A stretch of DNA of 64,000 nt from CAVQUE01 sp046290435 (GCA_046290435.1 JBKAGO010000035.1:138304-202303), one strand, 5' to 3'. Positions 52,563-60,997 are shown, numbered from the stretch's first letter. The notes: a model not told the origin generated them from the sequence alone. Numbers and translations are program-made.

Positions 52563-53174
52563 TCAGCGGTCGACCTGGCCGCGCCGTTCGATGACGTGGT
52601 CGACGATCCCGTACTCCTTGGCCTGCTCGGCGGTGAACCAGCGGTCGCGGTCGGAGTCGAGGGTGATCTGTTCGACGGTCTGGCCGGTGTGCTCGGCGAT
52701 GCGCTCGGCCATCAGGCGCTTGATGTAGACGAGCTGTTCGGCCTGGATGGCGATGTCGGCAGCCTGGCCCTGGAGCCCGGCCATGGGCTGGTGCATCATG
52801 ATGCGTGCGTGCGGCAGCGCATAGCGCTTGCCCGGCGCACCGGCGCACAGCAGGAACTGGCCCATCGAGGCGCCGAGACCCATGCAGATGGTGGCGACGT
52901 CGGGCTTGACGAAGTTCATCGTGTCGTAGATGGCCATGCCCGAGGTCACCGAGCCGCCGGGTGAGTTTATGTAGAGCCAGATGTCCTGGCTGTCGTCTTG
53001 GCCCTCGAGGTACAGCAGCTGCGCCGTGATGAAGTTGGCGATCTCGTCGTTGACGTCGGTGCCGAGCATCACGATGCGGTTCTTGAGCAGCTGGGAGTAC
53101 ACATCGAATTGGCCGAACTGGCCGGGCTGGCCCGAGTTGGCGACGATGGCAGGTGCGATCGGCGGGACGGTCAT
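52563..53174 (-). CDS. clpP: ATP-dependent Clp protease proteolytic subunit
   Basis: A 203-residue ClpP with Ser103 (GASMGQF), His128 (MMHQPM) and Asp177 (DRDRWF) as the triad and the usual YINSPGGSV strand. The ATG at 53174 begins MTVPPIAPAIVANSG, implying a short propeptide. Actinobacteria usually have clpP1-clpP2-clpX together; here a single clpP stands alone, so the partner genes must lie elsewhere. Confidence 0.95.
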   Translation of the reverse strand: MTVPPIAPAIVANSGQPGQFGQFDVYSQLLKNRIVMLGTDVNDEIANFITAQLLYLEGQDDSQDIWLYINSPGGSVTSGMAIYDTMNFVKPDVATICMGLGASMGQFLLCAGAPGKRYALPHARIMMHQPMAGLQGQAADIAIQAEQLVYIKRLMAERIAEHTGQTVEQITLDSDRDRWFTAEQAKEYGIVDHVIERRGQVDR

Positions 53175-53518
53175 GGGTGAGGGTCTCCAGAGATGTCGAA
53201 GCAGTCGGGGGAAGGCTAGTGCTGTGGCCGCCGAGTCCGGTGGCTCAGGTCTCGGCGCGGGTCGACCAACCATGCCATGAGCACTTCTGTTCCCATCCGT
53301 TCGTCGGTCGGTGGCGGAACCGGTGAATCGCGTCCTGCCTGGTCAGAGGGACTGCGATTCGGGCGCTGCTGGGCGGTGTTCACAGACGAGAGGTCGTTTT
53401 GTCCACACCATCGAGTACTCCCGCATCTCACGCTGAGTGACCGTCCATCCCGGGCCTGGAAGCAGGCCCGCTGACGCTGCCTCCTGCGTCGTGAGGTGGC
53501 ACGCGGTGCCAGTCGTTG
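53175..53518. other. Gap upstream of clpP, left edge of the toxin-antitoxin region
   Basis: I see no gene, tRNA or clear repeat in these 344 bases. The first 50 bases should hold the clpP promoter. Base composition drops slightly compared with the clpP side, in line with the neighbouring toxin-antitoxin and lipoprotein genes. Confidence 0.5.
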
Positions 53519-53953
53519 CTAGGGGGCGGGCCTTCCCCAGTGCTCGTTCATCTTCGCGACCGCCTGCTCGAGCGTGAGCGAGGCGATCTCCTCGACCGAC
53601 AGCTGCAGCGTGTTCACGAGCTGGTACGCGAGGCTTGCTGGTAGGGCGGCGGCTTCGGGGTCAGCGGTGGCGACGGAGCGCTGCGGCGGCTTCTTGTTGT
53701 CCACGCAATCCCAGAACTCGGCTTCGGTCACGTGGAGCTGGTCATCGAGGATGTGCGACCACATGCTCTTGCCGTACGTTTTGGTGTTGGCCGGACGCGA
53801 GATGCGCGTGCGGAGGATCCGGCCGTCACCGACTTCGAGTTCGTAGGTGATGTGGTGCTCCGTCGGCTTGCCCCGCGCGTTGAGAACCTCGGTCCACCCT
53901 TCGATCTCGCAGAACCGTCGGTGATCACGCCGACTCGCGGCGCGGGAGTTCAC
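53519..53953 (-). CDS. Putative toxin of a type II toxin-antitoxin pair
   Basis: A 144-residue basic protein starting at GTG 53953 within the antitoxin stop (GTGA). The blocks RRDHRRFCEIEGW, HHITYELEVGDGRILRTRIS and ILDDQLHVTEAEFWDCVD match an actinobacterial family often labelled cytotoxic translational repressor of a toxin-antitoxin system. The label comes from databases; biochemical support is thin. The order antitoxin then toxin with coupled translation agrees with that reading. Confidence 0.65.
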   Translation of the reverse strand: MNSRAASRRDHRRFCEIEGWTEVLNARGKPTEHHITYELEVGDGRILRTRISRPANTKTYGKSMWSHILDDQLHVTEAEFWDCVDNKKPPQRSVATADPEAAALPASLAYQLVNTLQLSVEEIASLTLEQAVAKMNEHWGRPAP

Positions 53954-54378
53954 CTCACGCCCGCCGTCTCGGCACTGATGAGCCATCCTTTCAGCTGTTC
54001 GTCGCTGGATAACTCGGTGAGAGTCACCAGAGCCCAGTTGTCCCGGTGGTTGGGGGCGTCGAGGAGCCGATCATTCCAGTCCGCTGCGTAGTCGCGCAGC
54101 GCGTCGATGAGGTCGTCGATGGCACCGTCGAGGTCGTCACCCTCACCGGCGATCGGCAGCCCCGGCAGGAACGCCGACCATCCGCCGCCTTCGGCGACCA
54201 CAACAGCATTGGACGGTCGCAGCGCGGACAGGTGAACCCGCAACACATCGGCATCGATCACAGCGAAGCGTTCGCGATCGCGGTCGACGGTGGTCACGCG
54301 ACCGGAGTGGGCGGTGTCCAAGAGGTCACGCAGGTTCGAGCGTGCGGCCGTGAACGTCGCGAAGTGCCGGATGGTCAT
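53950..54378 (-). CDS. Putative antitoxin, Phd-like N-terminus and HicB-like C-terminus
   Basis: A 142-residue acidic protein. Residues 1-50 look like a Phd/YefM DNA-binding part (FTAARSNLRDLLDTAHSGRV, then RERFAVIDADVL). Residues 65-105 look like the small HicB fold (GGGWSAFLPGLPIAGEGDDL, then an Asp-rich helix DGAIDDLIDAL). The mix is inferred by eye. A strong promoter ends 7 nt before the ATG, so the mRNA should be leaderless. Four phased GTAC elements overlap the promoter and probably serve autoregulation. Confidence 0.65.
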   Translation of the reverse strand: MTIRHFATFTAARSNLRDLLDTAHSGRVTTVDRDRERFAVIDADVLRVHLSALRPSNAVVVAEGGGWSAFLPGLPIAGEGDDLDGAIDDLIDALRDYAADWNDRLLDAPNHRDNWALVTLTELSSDEQLKGWLISAETAGVR

Positions 54379-54385
54379 GACGGCA

Positions 54386-54435
54386 ACTGTACAAGCCGAG
54401 ACACGTACGTCAAGTACGGTATGTACATCACGTAC
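54386..54435 (-). promoter_or_regulatory. Antitoxin promoter with four GTAC elements at 9-bp spacing
   Basis: On the minus strand TTGACG (54413-54408), a 16-bp spacer and TACAGT (54391-54386) form the promoter, and the start site falls at the ATG. GTAC occurs at 54405, 54414, 54423 and 54432, exactly 9 bp apart, each in a similar 9-mer. The array covers the -35 and the region upstream, as expected for cooperative repressor binding. Confidence 0.6.
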
Positions 54436-54543
54436 GCGGAGAGCGAGGCCCGAATTCTGGCGAGTGGGGCGGGAACTTCCGGCGCCGCATGATCGTCGAA
54501 AGTGATGTCCGTTGTCTTGTAGCCGCAGGAGGAGTGTTCGCCG

Positions 54544-55182
54544 GTGAATCGATATCTGATTGGGTTCCCGGCGGCGCGTCGGGCGTGGGCGTTGGTGTGC
54601 GTTGTCACGATCGTCGCGGTTGTGGGGGCGTGCAGCGCCAACGGCGAAGGCACAGAGCTTGGTTCGGCTGACCCGCTTCGAAGTCCTGACGCTGTTTCGA
54701 GCGGCGTCGCTGAGTCTGCGGAGCCGTCGCCGCCGCCTCCCCGCGCCGAGCGTATTCGTGCGCACCAGCGACAGGCCCTCACCGCCGGCGCAGGAATTCC
54801 GTTGGAGGCGGCCGACGCCGATGGCTTGGCGCGGGCTGTGACGCTCTATCTGCTTCCGTATGGCTACCAGTTGCCGCACCGAGATTCGGCGACACCACCC
54901 GTGATTGCTGGCGCGCACGTCGTTGTGCCCTATGCAGATCACGACTTCGGGGTCGTCTATGCCGAAGGCATTTGCCCGTACGCGCCCCTTGTCGACATCG
55001 CTGCGACCGCCGACGGTGGCGTCTCGGTGGAGCTCTCGCAGACGCCGTTGTTTCCAGGTGACGCCTGTGAAGCGATGCAACTGGTCTACGTCGTGGCGAT
55101 AGATCTCGTGGACGCGTCTTCGGCGCTGTCGTTCTCCGCGAGCTATGAACCGGTGGTGACGCCACCTGGCGACGGGAGCTAG
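54544..55182 (+). CDS. Putative lipoprotein, unknown
   Basis: A 212-residue protein from GTG 54544, about 9 nt after GGAGGAG. A basic start and hydrophobic core lead to the lipobox VVGAC (Cys30), then a Ser/Pro-rich linker and a beta-rich domain with three or four Cys (GICPYAPL, GDACEAM). No family is recognised. Codon use is less GC-biased than in surrounding genes, so recent acquisition together with the toxin-antitoxin pair is possible. Confidence 0.75.
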   Translation: MNRYLIGFPAARRAWALVCVVTIVAVVGACSANGEGTELGSADPLRSPDAVSSGVAESAEPSPPPPRAERIRAHQRQALTAGAGIPLEAADADGLARAVTLYLLPYGYQLPHRDSATPPVIAGAHVVVPYADHDFGVVYAEGICPYAPLVDIAATADGGVSVELSQTPLFPGDACEAMQLVYVVAIDLVDASSALSFSASYEPVVTPPGDGS

Positions 55183-55367
55183 CGCCATACCGGACTCGGC
55201 GCAGTCCTACGCGTCTTCTCTGCGCCCCATCTTTCGAACGAACGGCACCAGGCACGGGCAGGTGCTCGCGCTGGCCATCAGCAGCGCGGAGGGCTGGCCG
55301 CGTTGCGTGGCCTGCCCCGCGCGAATTCTTGGAATAGGAGACCCGAAGTTCTTCGGATCCCCCTCGG

Positions 55368-55451
55368 TGCGCCAGGTGGGAATCGAACCCACACGAGCTC
55401 TCGCTCACAGGGACCTAAACCCTGCGCGTCTGCCAATTCCGCCACTGGCGC
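55368..55451 (-). tRNA. tRNA-Leu (anticodon TAG)
   Basis: An 84-nt class II tRNA on the minus strand: acceptor GCGCCAG/CTGGCGC, D-arm TGGCGGAATTGGCAGACGCG, anticodon stem CAGGG/CCCTG around TTTAGGT, a long variable arm and T-arm GGGTTCGATTCCC. The discriminator is A; CCA is not encoded. Confidence 0.96.
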
Positions 55452-55565
55452 GGCGGCTGCGAGCCTATCGCTCGGCAACCGGACGGGTCGGACCACCGAT
55501 GTCCCCGGCGGCGCACGGAGACGTGTCCGTCGGAGGGTCCTGCCGGCGATACCGTCGGTGGCGAC

Positions 55566-56492
55566 ATGAGCCTCCGCAGCGACTGCAACGACCCGACGAC
55601 GCCCACCCGCCGACGCAGGTGCCTTCGCACCCGGCGCAGCCTCGCCATAGCGGTGATGGCGCTGGTCGCATCGGCCTGCACGGTCGAGACCACCACGGAG
55701 GTCACTGCGGAGTCGTCGACGGTCGACGAGTCCCCCGCTACTGCCGCCGACCAGGGTGGCGACGAGGCGGCGTCGGGCGACTCCGGCGTGCGGATCGCCC
55801 GCGAGGTCGACGGCGACTCCCTCGAGCTCGAGATCGACGGCGAGGTCGTCGAAGTGCGCCTGGTGGGCATCAACGCCCCCGAGCTCGCCGACTGTCAGGG
55901 GCCCACAGCCGGCGACGCCCTGGGCGACCTCTTGCGTTCGGGGAACATCGGTGTCGTCGGGTCCGAGGTCGACCGGTTCGACCGCCTGTTGGTCGAGCTC
56001 GAGGTCGACGGCGCCTCGGTCAACGAGGCCATGGTCCGAGCCGGATGGGCACTGGCCATCCACGGCGACGGCGACGCCTACGTTCCTGCCATGCGAGCCG
56101 CCGCCGACGACCAGGTCGGCATGTGGAGCCCCTCGGCAGTGGGCTGCGAGCCGGTCACCGCCGATGTCGTCGTAGTCGACGCCGAGCCCGATCCCCCCGG
56201 GCGCGACGACGAGAACCTCGACAAGGAGTACGTCGTCATCGCCAACGCCGACACCGAGCCGCTCGACCTCGGCGGCTGGCAGGTCCGCGACGAATCGACC
56301 GGCAACCGTTTCGTCTTCGACGAGCGCCGGCTCGGCCCCGGCGACGAACTCGTCCTGGTCACGGGCTGTGGCCAGGACTCGGATCGGGAGGTGTTCTGGT
56401 GTTCGGATTTCCCGGTGTGGTCCAACCATGGCGACACCGTCCTGGTCCTGGCTCCCGACGGCGCCATCGCGGCCCATCGCTTCCTCGAATGA
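55566..56492 (+). CDS. Exported thermonuclease-like protein with lamin-tail domain
   Basis: A 308-residue protein. A basic start and hydrophobic stretch end at LVASAC (lipobox-like, Cys38). A staphylococcal-nuclease-like domain follows at about 75-195: VDGDSLELE, EVRLVGINAPEL and DRFDRLLVEL give the metal Asp and the Arg/Glu region. A lamin-tail domain closes the protein (about 205-308: EYVVIANADTEPLDLGGWQV, DTVLVL). Extracellular DNA or RNA use is likely. The next lipoprotein gene starts in its stop codon. Confidence 0.85.
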   Translation: MSLRSDCNDPTTPTRRRRCLRTRRSLAIAVMALVASACTVETTTEVTAESSTVDESPATAADQGGDEAASGDSGVRIAREVDGDSLELEIDGEVVEVRLVGINAPELADCQGPTAGDALGDLLRSGNIGVVGSEVDRFDRLLVELEVDGASVNEAMVRAGWALAIHGDGDAYVPAMRAAADDQVGMWSPSAVGCEPVTADVVVVDAEPDPPGRDDENLDKEYVVIANADTEPLDLGGWQVRDESTGNRFVFDERRLGPGDELVLVTGCGQDSDREVFWCSDFPVWSNHGDTVLVLAPDGAIAAHRFLE

Positions 56493-56920
56493 TGCAGACC
56501 CCCGGCCGGCGGCACCGGCAGATGACGAAGTCGGCGGTCGCGGGGGCAGCCGCAGCGACGGCCCTGGTGCTCACCGGCTGTGGCGGCGACCGGCTCGACG
56601 TCGCCGACGGCCTCCAGGCCATCGAACGCGCCGAGCTGATCCCGCTCGACGACGTCGACCAGCTGCCCGAGTTCGTCGACGGCATCGCCACCTACGGCGA
56701 CCCCCGTTGGTTCATCGAGTTCCCCGCTGGCGCCCGGTGCGAAGGCGACGAGGTCGCGCTCGAGATCGACGACGGCGAAGAACCCGACGAGCTGATCGTC
56801 ACAGTGCGCCACAGCGACGTCGGCGACTGCGACGACACCGAGGAGACCCGCCACGTGGTGCTCGTGATGACCGAGGAGTTCGCCGACGCCCGCATCGTCG
56901 AGATCGTCATCGTCGAGTAG
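56489..56920 (+). CDS. Small acidic lipoprotein, unknown
   Basis: A 143-residue protein with two adjacent ATGs (56489, 56492), the first overlapping the nuclease stop (ATGA). The basic start MMQTPGRRHRQMTKS and core lead to the lipobox LVLTGC. The mature part is strongly acidic with two further Cys (GARCEGDEV and VGDCDD). No family is recognised; coupling to the nuclease gene suggests a joint role at the cell surface. Confidence 0.72.
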   Translation: MMQTPGRRHRQMTKSAVAGAAAATALVLTGCGGDRLDVADGLQAIERAELIPLDDVDQLPEFVDGIATYGDPRWFIEFPAGARCEGDEVALEIDDGEEPDELIVTVRHSDVGDCDDTEETRHVVLVMTEEFADARIVEIVIVE

Positions 56921-57031
56921 CGGGGGCCAGAGAACCGCGGTGCGGAGGTAGCCCGACGGCCAGGACGACGCCGGGACTGCGCCGGCGGCGCAGTCACATC
57001 GCCGGCGCCGCCGTGCCGTCGGAGGCCCTGC

Positions 57032-57655
57032 TCAGCGCAGCTGCACGCCGACGGCGAGGGCCCGGAAGGCCCGCCCGCGGTGGCTGATGGCGTTCTTCTC
57101 GGCGTCGGCCATCTCGGCGAAGGTTCGACCGTCGGCGTCGACGGGCACGAACACGGGGTCGTAGCCGAAGCCTCCGGCGCCGTGCGCAACGCGAGCGATG
57201 TGGCCCTCGACCACGCCGGTGGCCACGGTCTCGCTGCCGTCGGGCCATGCGACCATCGCGACGGTGCGGAAACGTGCGGTGCGCGCTGCGTCGTCGACGT
57301 CGGCCAAGGCGTCGAGCAGCTTGGCGACGTTGGCCGCACTGTCGCCGTCGATCCCCGCGTAGCGGGCCGAGTGCACGCCCGGGGCGCCGCCGAGCGCGTC
57401 GACCTCGAGACCCGTGTCGTCGGCCACGGCCGGCAGCCCGGTGGCCTCGCAGATGGTCCGCGCCTTGAGGCGAGCATTGCCCTCGAGGGTGTCGGCGTCC
57501 TCGACGATGTCGCCCACTTCGACCGGCCTCGGCAGGATCCGCCAGCCGTCGCCCATGATCTGTTCGATCTCGGTGAGCTTGTGGGGATTGGCCGTGGCGG
57601 CGACGAGTTCGAGGCGGTCGCCGGCGGCCGTGCGGCCGTTGTCCGAGGCGTTCAC
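57032..57655 (-). CDS. rdgB: XTP/dITP diphosphatase (RdgB/HAM1)
   Basis: A 207-residue Ham1 protein that hydrolyses ITP, XTP and dITP. VAATANPHKLTEI is the substrate loop; ADDTGLEVDALGGAPGVHSA, GFGYDPVF and ISHRGRA follow in order. It starts with GTG at 57655 inside the rph stop (GTGA). The rph-rdgB pair is also adjacent in mycobacteria. Confidence 0.95.
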   Translation of the reverse strand: MNASDNGRTAAGDRLELVAATANPHKLTEIEQIMGDGWRILPRPVEVGDIVEDADTLEGNARLKARTICEATGLPAVADDTGLEVDALGGAPGVHSARYAGIDGDSAANVAKLLDALADVDDAARTARFRTVAMVAWPDGSETVATGVVEGHIARVAHGAGGFGYDPVFVPVDADGRTFAEMADAEKNAISHRGRAFRALAVGVQLR

Positions 57656-58377
57656 CGGGGGGCGGGCGGATCGGCCAGGAGTGCGTTCTGCATCGCGATG
57701 ATCTCGCCGATGCCCTTCTCGGCGAGCGCCAGGAGTGTGTCGAGCTCGGCGCGGGTGAAGGCCACGGTCTCGGCGGTGCCCTGCACCTCGATGAAGCGCC
57801 CGCCCTCGGTCATCACGACGTTCATGTCGGTCTCGGCGATGGAGTCCTCGATGTAGGGCAGGTCGAGACGGGCCTCGCCGTCGATGATGCCCACCGAGAT
57901 GGCGGCGCAGGCCTCGACGAGGGGGTGTTCGGCGATGAGGCCGGCGGCGACGCGGCGGGTCAGCGCATCGTGGAGGGCCAGGTAGCCCGCACAGATCGAT
58001 GCCGTGCGGGTGCCGCCGTCGGCCTGCAGGACGTCGCAGTCGACGATGACCTGACGTTCGCCGAGCTTGGTCATGTCGCAGACCGCACGCAGCGAGCGGC
58101 CGATGAGGCGCTGGATCTCCTGGGTGCGACCCTTGGGGCCGCGGGTCTCGCGGTCGGCGCGCCCCGGTGTCGACCCGGGCAGCATCGAGTACTCGGCGGT
58201 TACCCACCCCTTGCCCGAGCCCCGCATCCACCGGGGGACGTCCTCGTCGACCGATGCGGTGCACAGCACCTTGGTGTCGCCGAAGGTGGCGAGGATGGAG
58301 CCGTCGGCCATGGTGGTGAAGTCGCGCTGGAACGTGATGGGACGCAGCTCGTCGGCCTGGCGGTTGTCGGGGCGCAT
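57652..58377 (-). CDS. rph: Ribonuclease PH
   Basis: A 241-residue phosphorolytic 3'-5' exoribonuclease for tRNA 3' ends. The N-terminus RPDNRQADELRPITF, the phosphate-site segment GRADRETRGPKGRTQEIQRL, DCDVLQADGGTRTAS and DMNVVMT are family blocks with the catalytic acidic residues. Length is normal and the gene is coupled to rdgB. Confidence 0.96.
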   Translation of the reverse strand: MRPDNRQADELRPITFQRDFTTMADGSILATFGDTKVLCTASVDEDVPRWMRGSGKGWVTAEYSMLPGSTPGRADRETRGPKGRTQEIQRLIGRSLRAVCDMTKLGERQVIVDCDVLQADGGTRTASICAGYLALHDALTRRVAAGLIAEHPLVEACAAISVGIIDGEARLDLPYIEDSIAETDMNVVMTEGGRFIEVQGTAETVAFTRAELDTLLALAEKGIGEIIAMQNALLADPPAPR

Positions 58378-58474
58378 GTCGGATCTTTCGGTGCGGGCGG
58401 GGTTCGGTTGCGGCGGTGCCGAAAGCGTGGCGGCGCGGCGGGCGGCAGGATAGCGCCGCGGCCCGCACGCCGTT

Positions 58475-58578
58475 CCGGCGCCGAAACCTGCTGCCTGAGC
58501 GACAATTCTCGGCGCCAGTCCGAACGGCCATTGGTTCCGGCGCCGAAACTCGTTGCCCTGGCGACGGTTTTCGGCGCC
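58475..58578. repeat. Two copies of a 42-nt palindromic repeat
   Basis: Copy 1 at 58475-58516 and copy 2 at 58537-58578 both begin CCGGCGCCGAAAC and end TCGGCGCC, with the shared interior pattern TGCCTG-GCGAC. Each can fold, copy 2 best: a 12-bp outer stem and an inner CGTTGCC/GGCGACG stem. They lie between murI and rph and look like REP-type intergenic elements. Confidence 0.75.
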
Positions 58579-58608
58579 GGTACGTCTGGGCTCGGGCCGA
58601 GGGGCTTC

Positions 58609-59436
58609 TCAGGCGGACGGCGGCTGCCAGATGTGCGAGTCGGCCGAGCCGAGCTCGGGACCGAGCAGGCGACGCCCCAGGTCGGCGAACCACGCCACGT
58701 CGCCGGAGGACTCGAAACGGTGCGCACCACCCTCGATGCGTCCCGACGTCAGCCCCTCGGCCTCGAGTCGAGCGGCGACGGCGAACGCGGTCTCGTCGGC
58801 CGACGACACCAGCACCACCTTCGGTCCCATGACCGCACCGATCGTGCGAGCCAGGTACGGGTAGTGCGTGCAGCCGAGCAGGAGGCTGTCGACATCGGCG
58901 TCGACCACCGGGGCCAACAGCCGCTCGGCAAGCACCGTTATCTGATCGCCAGAGAACTTGCCCCGCTCGACGAACTCGACGAAGCCGGGACACGCCGCCG
59001 ACGTCAACTCGACCGAGTCGCCCCCGGCGAGGCCTGCGATGGCCTTCTGGTAGGCGCCGCTGCCGATCGTGCCGACGGTGCCGATGACCCCGATCCGGCC
59101 GGTCTCGGTGACCTCGACCAGCGCCCGCGCCCCGGGATCGATCACTCCGATGACGGGGACGCCGATGGCGGCTTCGAGTTCGGGCAGTTCCACCGCCGCG
59201 GATGCGGTGTTGCAGGCGACGACCAGGAACTTGACGTCGTGATCGGCGACCAGATGGGCCGCGATCTCGTGGGCGAAGCCCGCCACCTCGTCGAGCGGGC
59301 GGGGACCGTAGGGATAGCGGCCCGTGTCGCCGAAGTACACCGTGTCCTCACCGGGCAGCAGATCGATGATGGCCCGGCTGACGGTGAGCCCCCCGAATCC
59401 GGAGTCGAAGATCCCGATCGGGCGAGCGTCGGCCAC
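58609..59436 (-). CDS. murI: Glutamate racemase
   Basis: A 275-residue racemase supplying D-glutamate for peptidoglycan. IGIFDSGFGG (Asp11), the catalytic Cys75 in VACNTAS and Cys189 in LGCTHYPYL are all present. It lies 117 bp after cysM and before rph, the same order as in mycobacteria. The ATG at 59436 gives the standard length. Confidence 0.96.
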   Translation of the reverse strand: MADARPIGIFDSGFGGLTVSRAIIDLLPGEDTVYFGDTGRYPYGPRPLDEVAGFAHEIAAHLVADHDVKFLVVACNTASAAVELPELEAAIGVPVIGVIDPGARALVEVTETGRIGVIGTVGTIGSGAYQKAIAGLAGGDSVELTSAACPGFVEFVERGKFSGDQITVLAERLLAPVVDADVDSLLLGCTHYPYLARTIGAVMGPKVVLVSSADETAFAVAARLEAEGLTSGRIEGGAHRFESSGDVAWFADLGRRLLGPELGSADSHIWQPPSA

Positions 59437-59553
59437 GGCCGGTCATGCTACCGGTGCGGATTCGCCGCGTCGGCGACCGATGGGCCGCAGCGCCCGGTCC
59501 GATCGGTCACCTCCCAGCCGGCAGGCGCGGCCGGGCTCTCCCCTGACCGGGCC

Positions 59554-60504
59554 TCAGAAGTAGACGATGGCGTCGGCCTTGGCGGCGACCTCGTCGATGG
59601 GATCGGTCCACGCCCCCGTCGACAGGTACTTCCAGCCGCCGTCGCAGACGATGAACACGATCGAGCCGCTGTCGATGCGTTCGGCGACGCGCAGGGCGCC
59701 GGCGAGCGCCGCACCAGACGACAACCCGGCGAAGATGCCGCACTCGTTGGCGAGGCGGCGGGTGCACTCGATGGACTCGATGGGTCGCACGATGCGCTTG
59801 CCGTCGAGCAGGTCCAGGCCGCCCCACTTGTCGAACACTGGCGGGATGAAGCCGTCGTCGAGGCTGCGCAGCCCCTCGACCTTCTCGCCGGTGGGCGGCT
59901 CGACGGCGAGGATCTTCACCGACGGCTTGTGCTCCTTCAGGAACGTGCCAACGCCCATCAGGGTGCCCGACGTGCCGAGCCCGGCCACGAAGTGGGTGAT
60001 GTCGGGGACGTCGCGCAGGATCTCGGGTCCGGTGGTGCGGTAGTGGGCGTTGGGGTTGGCCTCGTTGCCGTACTGGTAGAGGAACGCCCATTCGGGGTGG
60101 TCGTCGGCGAGCTGTTGGGCCAGGCGCACCGCACCGTTGGAGCCCTCTTCGCCCGGCGACGGGATGATCTCGGCACCCCAGACCTCCAGGAGCTGGCGTC
60201 GCTCGATGGAGACGTTCTCGGGCAGGACGATCTTGATCGGGTAGCCCTTCATGCGGGCGATCATCGCCAGCGCGATGCCGGTGTTGCCCGACGAGGGTTC
60301 GATGATGGTGCGCCCCGGCGTGAGCGTGCCGTCGGCCTCGGCCTCTTCGATCATGGCCTTGGCGATGCGATCCTTGACCGACCCGGCGGGGTTCTGCCCC
60401 TCGAGCTTGGCGTAGATGCGCACATCGGGATTGGGGCTCGTCTGGCTGACGTCGATCACCGGGGTGTCGCCGACGAGGTCGAGGATCGAGGAATGTACGG
60501 ACAT
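59554..60504 (-). CDS. cysM: Cysteine synthase, CysM type
   Basis: A 316-residue PLP-dependent synthase. Lys44 (NPAGSVKDR) binds PLP, SSGNTGIALA is the substrate loop and GLGTSGTLMG the phosphate loop. Because a Mec-type JAMM protease gene lies just upstream, the mycobacterial CysM that uses O-phosphoserine and the thiocarboxylated carrier CysO is the closest model; an ordinary O-acetylserine sulfhydrylase is the alternative. The expected cysO gene is absent from the 67-bp gap. Confidence 0.9.
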   Translation of the reverse strand: MSVHSSILDLVGDTPVIDVSQTSPNPDVRIYAKLEGQNPAGSVKDRIAKAMIEEAEADGTLTPGRTIIEPSSGNTGIALAMIARMKGYPIKIVLPENVSIERRQLLEVWGAEIIPSPGEEGSNGAVRLAQQLADDHPEWAFLYQYGNEANPNAHYRTTGPEILRDVPDITHFVAGLGTSGTLMGVGTFLKEHKPSVKILAVEPPTGEKVEGLRSLDDGFIPPVFDKWGGLDLLDGKRIVRPIESIECTRRLANECGIFAGLSSGAALAGALRVAERIDSGSIVFIVCDGGWKYLSTGAWTDPIDEVAAKADAIVYF

Positions 60505-60571
60505 GGCAGCTCCAAGTATTGCGCGGCGAGCAGGCGAATGTCGACTGAACCGATGGGGATTTGTGGTTTTC

Positions 60572-60997
60572 CTACCCCGGGAGCGCGACGAGCAACCGTT
60601 CCTCGGCGATCTCGCCGTCGGTGATGCGGTAGCTGCGCAGCACGGGATCGGCGTGCTTGAGCGAGACGATCACGTAGTGGAACGTCCCGAAGGGGTCGAA
60701 CGCGGAGGCGTCACGGACGTCGGTGGGCGACGGATAGGCGCTGGTGTGGGTGTGGCTGTGCATGACGCCGAGGATCTGGTGCCCGGCGTCGTCGACGCGG
60801 CGCTCGACGCCCATCATCTCGACACCGTCGAGCTGATACAGCTCCGACGACGCTGCGATGTTCGTCATCGGGTGAAACACCGTGGCCACCGAATCGCCCT
60901 GGGGCCCGCTGAACAGGCCACAGGCCTCGTGGGGAAGGCCCCGGAGGGCATGGGCCACCATGGCGGCACGGACGTCGGCGGTCAGCTGCAACATCAC
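60572..60997 (-). CDS. mec: JAMM metalloprotease, Mec (CysO-cysteine peptidase) type
   Basis: A 141-residue JAB1/MPN protein with a complete zinc site: Glu24 (PHEACGLF), His80 and His82, Ser90 and Asp93 in HSHTHTSAYPSPTD. In mycobacteria Mec frees cysteine from the C-terminus of the ubiquitin-like CysO. The order mec-cysM is kept here, which supports the name. Two adjacent Met codons allow a start one codon later. Confidence 0.88.
   Translation of the reverse strand: MMLQLTADVRAAMVAHALRGLPHEACGLFSGPQGDSVATVFHPMTNIAASSELYQLDGVEMMGVERRVDDAGHQILGVMHSHTHTSAYPSPTDVRDASAFDPFGTFHYVIVSLKHADPVLRSYRITDGEIAEERLLVALPG

Noticed and set aside
53277..53474. A 65-codon plus-strand frame between clpP and the toxin gene
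   Set aside because: No ribosome site, no domain, poor third-position bias; treated as non-coding.
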